Shown here in pieces: positions 62,518-64,000 of a DNA stretch of 64,000 bases. Position numbers and translations under genes: made by a program. The notes beneath the pieces were generated by a model, which worked only from the letters and a program-made list of their open reading frames with translations, was not told the DNA's origin and ran no database searches. The stretch is from positions 1 through 64,000 of the forward strand of contig NZ_JALQEM010000032.1 in assembly GCF_023630705.1 (NCBI RefSeq), written 5' to 3'. Each line of letters opens with the position of its first letter. Positions within the stretch are counted from its first letter, which is position 1. This stretch comes from Caballeronia sp. GAFFF1. GTDB lineage: Bacteria; Pseudomonadota; Gammaproteobacteria; Burkholderiales; Burkholderiaceae.

Positions 62518-63705
62518 ATGACCGATCTTTCCGAACCCATTGCGAAGCCCGAGCACGAAGGCGCGGTCATACCGCCGCCGCTCTGGCTGCTCGCCGAGCT
62601 GACTTACCGCTGTCCGCTGCATTGCGTATTCTGCTACAACCCTGTGAACTACGCGGAACACACGCAAGAGCTGAACACCGAGCAATGGCTCGACACATTG
62701 CGGCAGGCGCGCGCGCTCGGCGCGGCGCAACTCGGCTTTTCAGGCGGCGAGCCGCTGCTTCGCGACGATCTTGAAACGCTCGTTGCAGAAGCACGCAAAC
62801 TCGGCTTCTATACGAATCTCATCACGTCCGGCATCGGTCTCACGGACAAGCGTCTTACTGCTCTGAAGGACGCGGGACTCGATCATATTCAACTCTCGTT
62901 TCAGGATTCGACGCAGGAGCTGAACGACTTTCTCTCTAGCACCAAGACCTTCGACCTGAAGAAGCGCGTCGCCAATCTCATCAAGGCCCACGGCTTCCCG
63001 ATGGTGCTCAATTGCGTGTTGCACCGCTATAACCTGCCGCATATCGGCCGCATCATCGACATGGCGCTCGCGATGGACGCCGAGTATCTCGAACTCGCGA
63101 ACACGCAGTACTACGGCTGGGCGCACGCCAACCGCGCGCAACTCATGCCGACCGCGGATCAGTTGCAGGAAGCCGAAGCGGTGGTCGAGCGTTACCGGCG
63201 CGAAATAGGCGACAAGTGCAAGATATTCTTCGTCGTGCCCGATTACTACGAGCGTCGGCCGAAGCGTTGCATGAACGGATGGGGCTCCGTGTTTCTCGGC
63301 ATCGCGCCGGATGGCGCCGCGTTGCCCTGTCATACGGCGCGCTCGTTGCCGGGCCTCACCTTCCCCAACGTGACGCAGACGCCGCTCAAAGACATCTGGT
63401 ATGAGAGCGATGCGTTTAACCGCTTCCGCGGCTTCGGCTGGATGAAGGAGCCGTGCCGCAGTTGCGACGAGAAAGCCATCGACCTCGGCGGCTGCCGCTG
63501 TCAGGCGTATCTGCTCACGCAAGATCCGGCGAACGCCGACCCGGTATGCGACAAGTCCCCGCATCATGAACGTGTCATCGAGGTGGTGCGCGCGGCATCG
63601 GTCAGGCAGGAACCCGCCGAGCAACCCATCGTCTTTCGCAACGATGCCAACTCGCGGCGCATGGCGGCCGCACCGCGCGCAAATAGTTCGGACAACGGAG
63701 AATAA
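62518..63705 (+). CDS. pqqE: PqqA peptide cyclase PqqE (radical SAM)
   Basis: 395 residues: radical SAM cluster C32-x3-C36-x2-C39 (YRCPLHCVFCYNP), SAM motif FSGGEPLL, and a SPASM domain with several Cys pairs (CPCH-like LPCHTARSLPG, CRSCDEKAIDLGGCRCQ). It joins Glu16 and Tyr20 of PqqA. About 20 extra residues at the C-terminus. The stop lies 4 bp before the regulator's GTG. Confidence 0.96.
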   Translation: MTDLSEPIAKPEHEGAVIPPPLWLLAELTYRCPLHCVFCYNPVNYAEHTQELNTEQWLDTLRQARALGAAQLGFSGGEPLLRDDLETLVAEARKLGFYTNLITSGIGLTDKRLTALKDAGLDHIQLSFQDSTQELNDFLSSTKTFDLKKRVANLIKAHGFPMVLNCVLHRYNLPHIGRIIDMALAMDAEYLELANTQYYGWAHANRAQLMPTADQLQEAEAVVERYRREIGDKCKIFFVVPDYYERRPKRCMNGWGSVFLGIAPDGAALPCHTARSLPGLTFPNVTQTPLKDIWYESDAFNRFRGFGWMKEPCRSCDEKAIDLGGCRCQAYLLTQDPANADPVCDKSPHHERVIEVVRAASVRQEPAEQPIVFRNDANSRRMAAAPRANSSDNGE

Positions 63706-63709
63706 CAAC

Positions 63710-64000
63710 GTGACCGCCGACATCTCCGTGCTGCTGGTGGACGACCACGCAGTCGTGCGTGAGGGCTACAAGCGTCTGCTCGAACTGAGCCCCGACGTGA
63801 GCGTCGCGGGCGAAGCAGCGGACGCGGCGCAGGCTTATCAGAAGTTCTGCGCGTTGCAGCCGGACGTCGTCGTGATGGACCTTGCATTGCCGGGCGCAAG
63901 CGGCATAGAGGCGATGCGGCGCATGCTCGCACGCGAGCCGCAGGCGCGCGTGCTCATTTTCAGCGTGCACGAAGAAGCGATCTTCGTACGCCGCGCACTC
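63710..64000 (+). CDS. Response regulator, N-terminal part (runs off the window)
   Basis: 97 codons from a GTG at 63710 (GGAG about 9 bp upstream). Receiver domain VLLVDDHAVVREGYKRLLE with phospho-acceptor Asp in VVVMDLALPG and a switch Ser in ILIFSVHE. The type suggests a NarL/LuxR-class regulator, and the position directly after pqqE suggests control of methanol oxidation as for MxaB, but the output domain is beyond the edge. Confidence 0.85.
   Translation, partial: MTADISVLLVDDHAVVREGYKRLLELSPDVSVAGEAADAAQAYQKFCALQPDVVVMDLALPGASGIEAMRRMLAREPQARVLIFSVHEEAIFVRRAL

Overview
This window comes from a GC-rich betaproteobacterium of the Burkholderiaceae, most likely Paraburkholderia or Caballeronia. 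The evidence is the 5' end of a Burkholderia-type 16S rRNA gene at the left edge (minus strand), a DUF4148 protein, a PHB phasin, and GC-ending codons throughout.

Left third (1-28.5 kb), mostly general genome. It starts with the rRNA 5' end, its boxA leader and promoter. A minus-strand stressosome operon follows (7.8 to 1.3 kb): RsbR, RsbS, RsbT, an RsbT/SpoIIE-phosphatase fusion and two hybrid histidine kinases. Next are a purine permease, an alpha/beta hydrolase, a phasin, exonuclease III, a sulfonate-type ABC transporter with a TauD-like dioxygenase, an SOS-controlled dinB with a clear LexA box, efflux and aromatic-acid MFS transporters, a PhoD-type phosphatase, a FUSC protein, a LysR regulator and an orphan phnN.

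Right two thirds (28.5-64 kb): a compact methylotrophy island. On the minus strand lies a lanthanide-type methanol dehydrogenase gene (xoxF, with the Asp-x-Asp signature), followed by its cytochrome c, a XoxJ-like binding protein, and a periplasmic set with two metallo-beta-lactamase-fold proteins and a SoxYZ-like carrier. On the plus strand lie genes for tetrahydromethanopterin-dependent formaldehyde oxidation: mptG, mtdB, ATP-grasp ligases, mch, a CitG-like gene, fae and fhcBADC. Between them are genes for making the cofactors: pcd, folB, a dihydropteroate-synthase-like gene and a DmrB-like flavoprotein for H4MPT; mfnB, mfnE, an mfnF-like gene, mfnD and a HisA-like gene for methylofuran. PQQ synthesis is encoded too, with a 24-codon pqqA isolated at 49.4 kb and pqqBCDE at 60.5-63.7 kb behind a cytochrome b561 gene. 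The window ends inside a response regulator gene.

How the parts fit: XoxF with PQQ oxidises methanol to formaldehyde in the periplasm. Fae, MtdB, Mch and the Fhc complex then take formaldehyde to formate in the cytoplasm. The most notable regulatory signal is a set of -24/-12 (sigma-54) promoter-like sites before xoxF, mptG, fae (weak), pqqA and fhcB, together with a sigma-54 activator gene inside the island. Two direct copies of a ~588-bp imperfectly palindromic element flank the 17-kb H4MPT/methylofuran block, and each ends 20-30 bp before a sigma-54-like site. All functions are inferred by reading the sequence; no searches were run.
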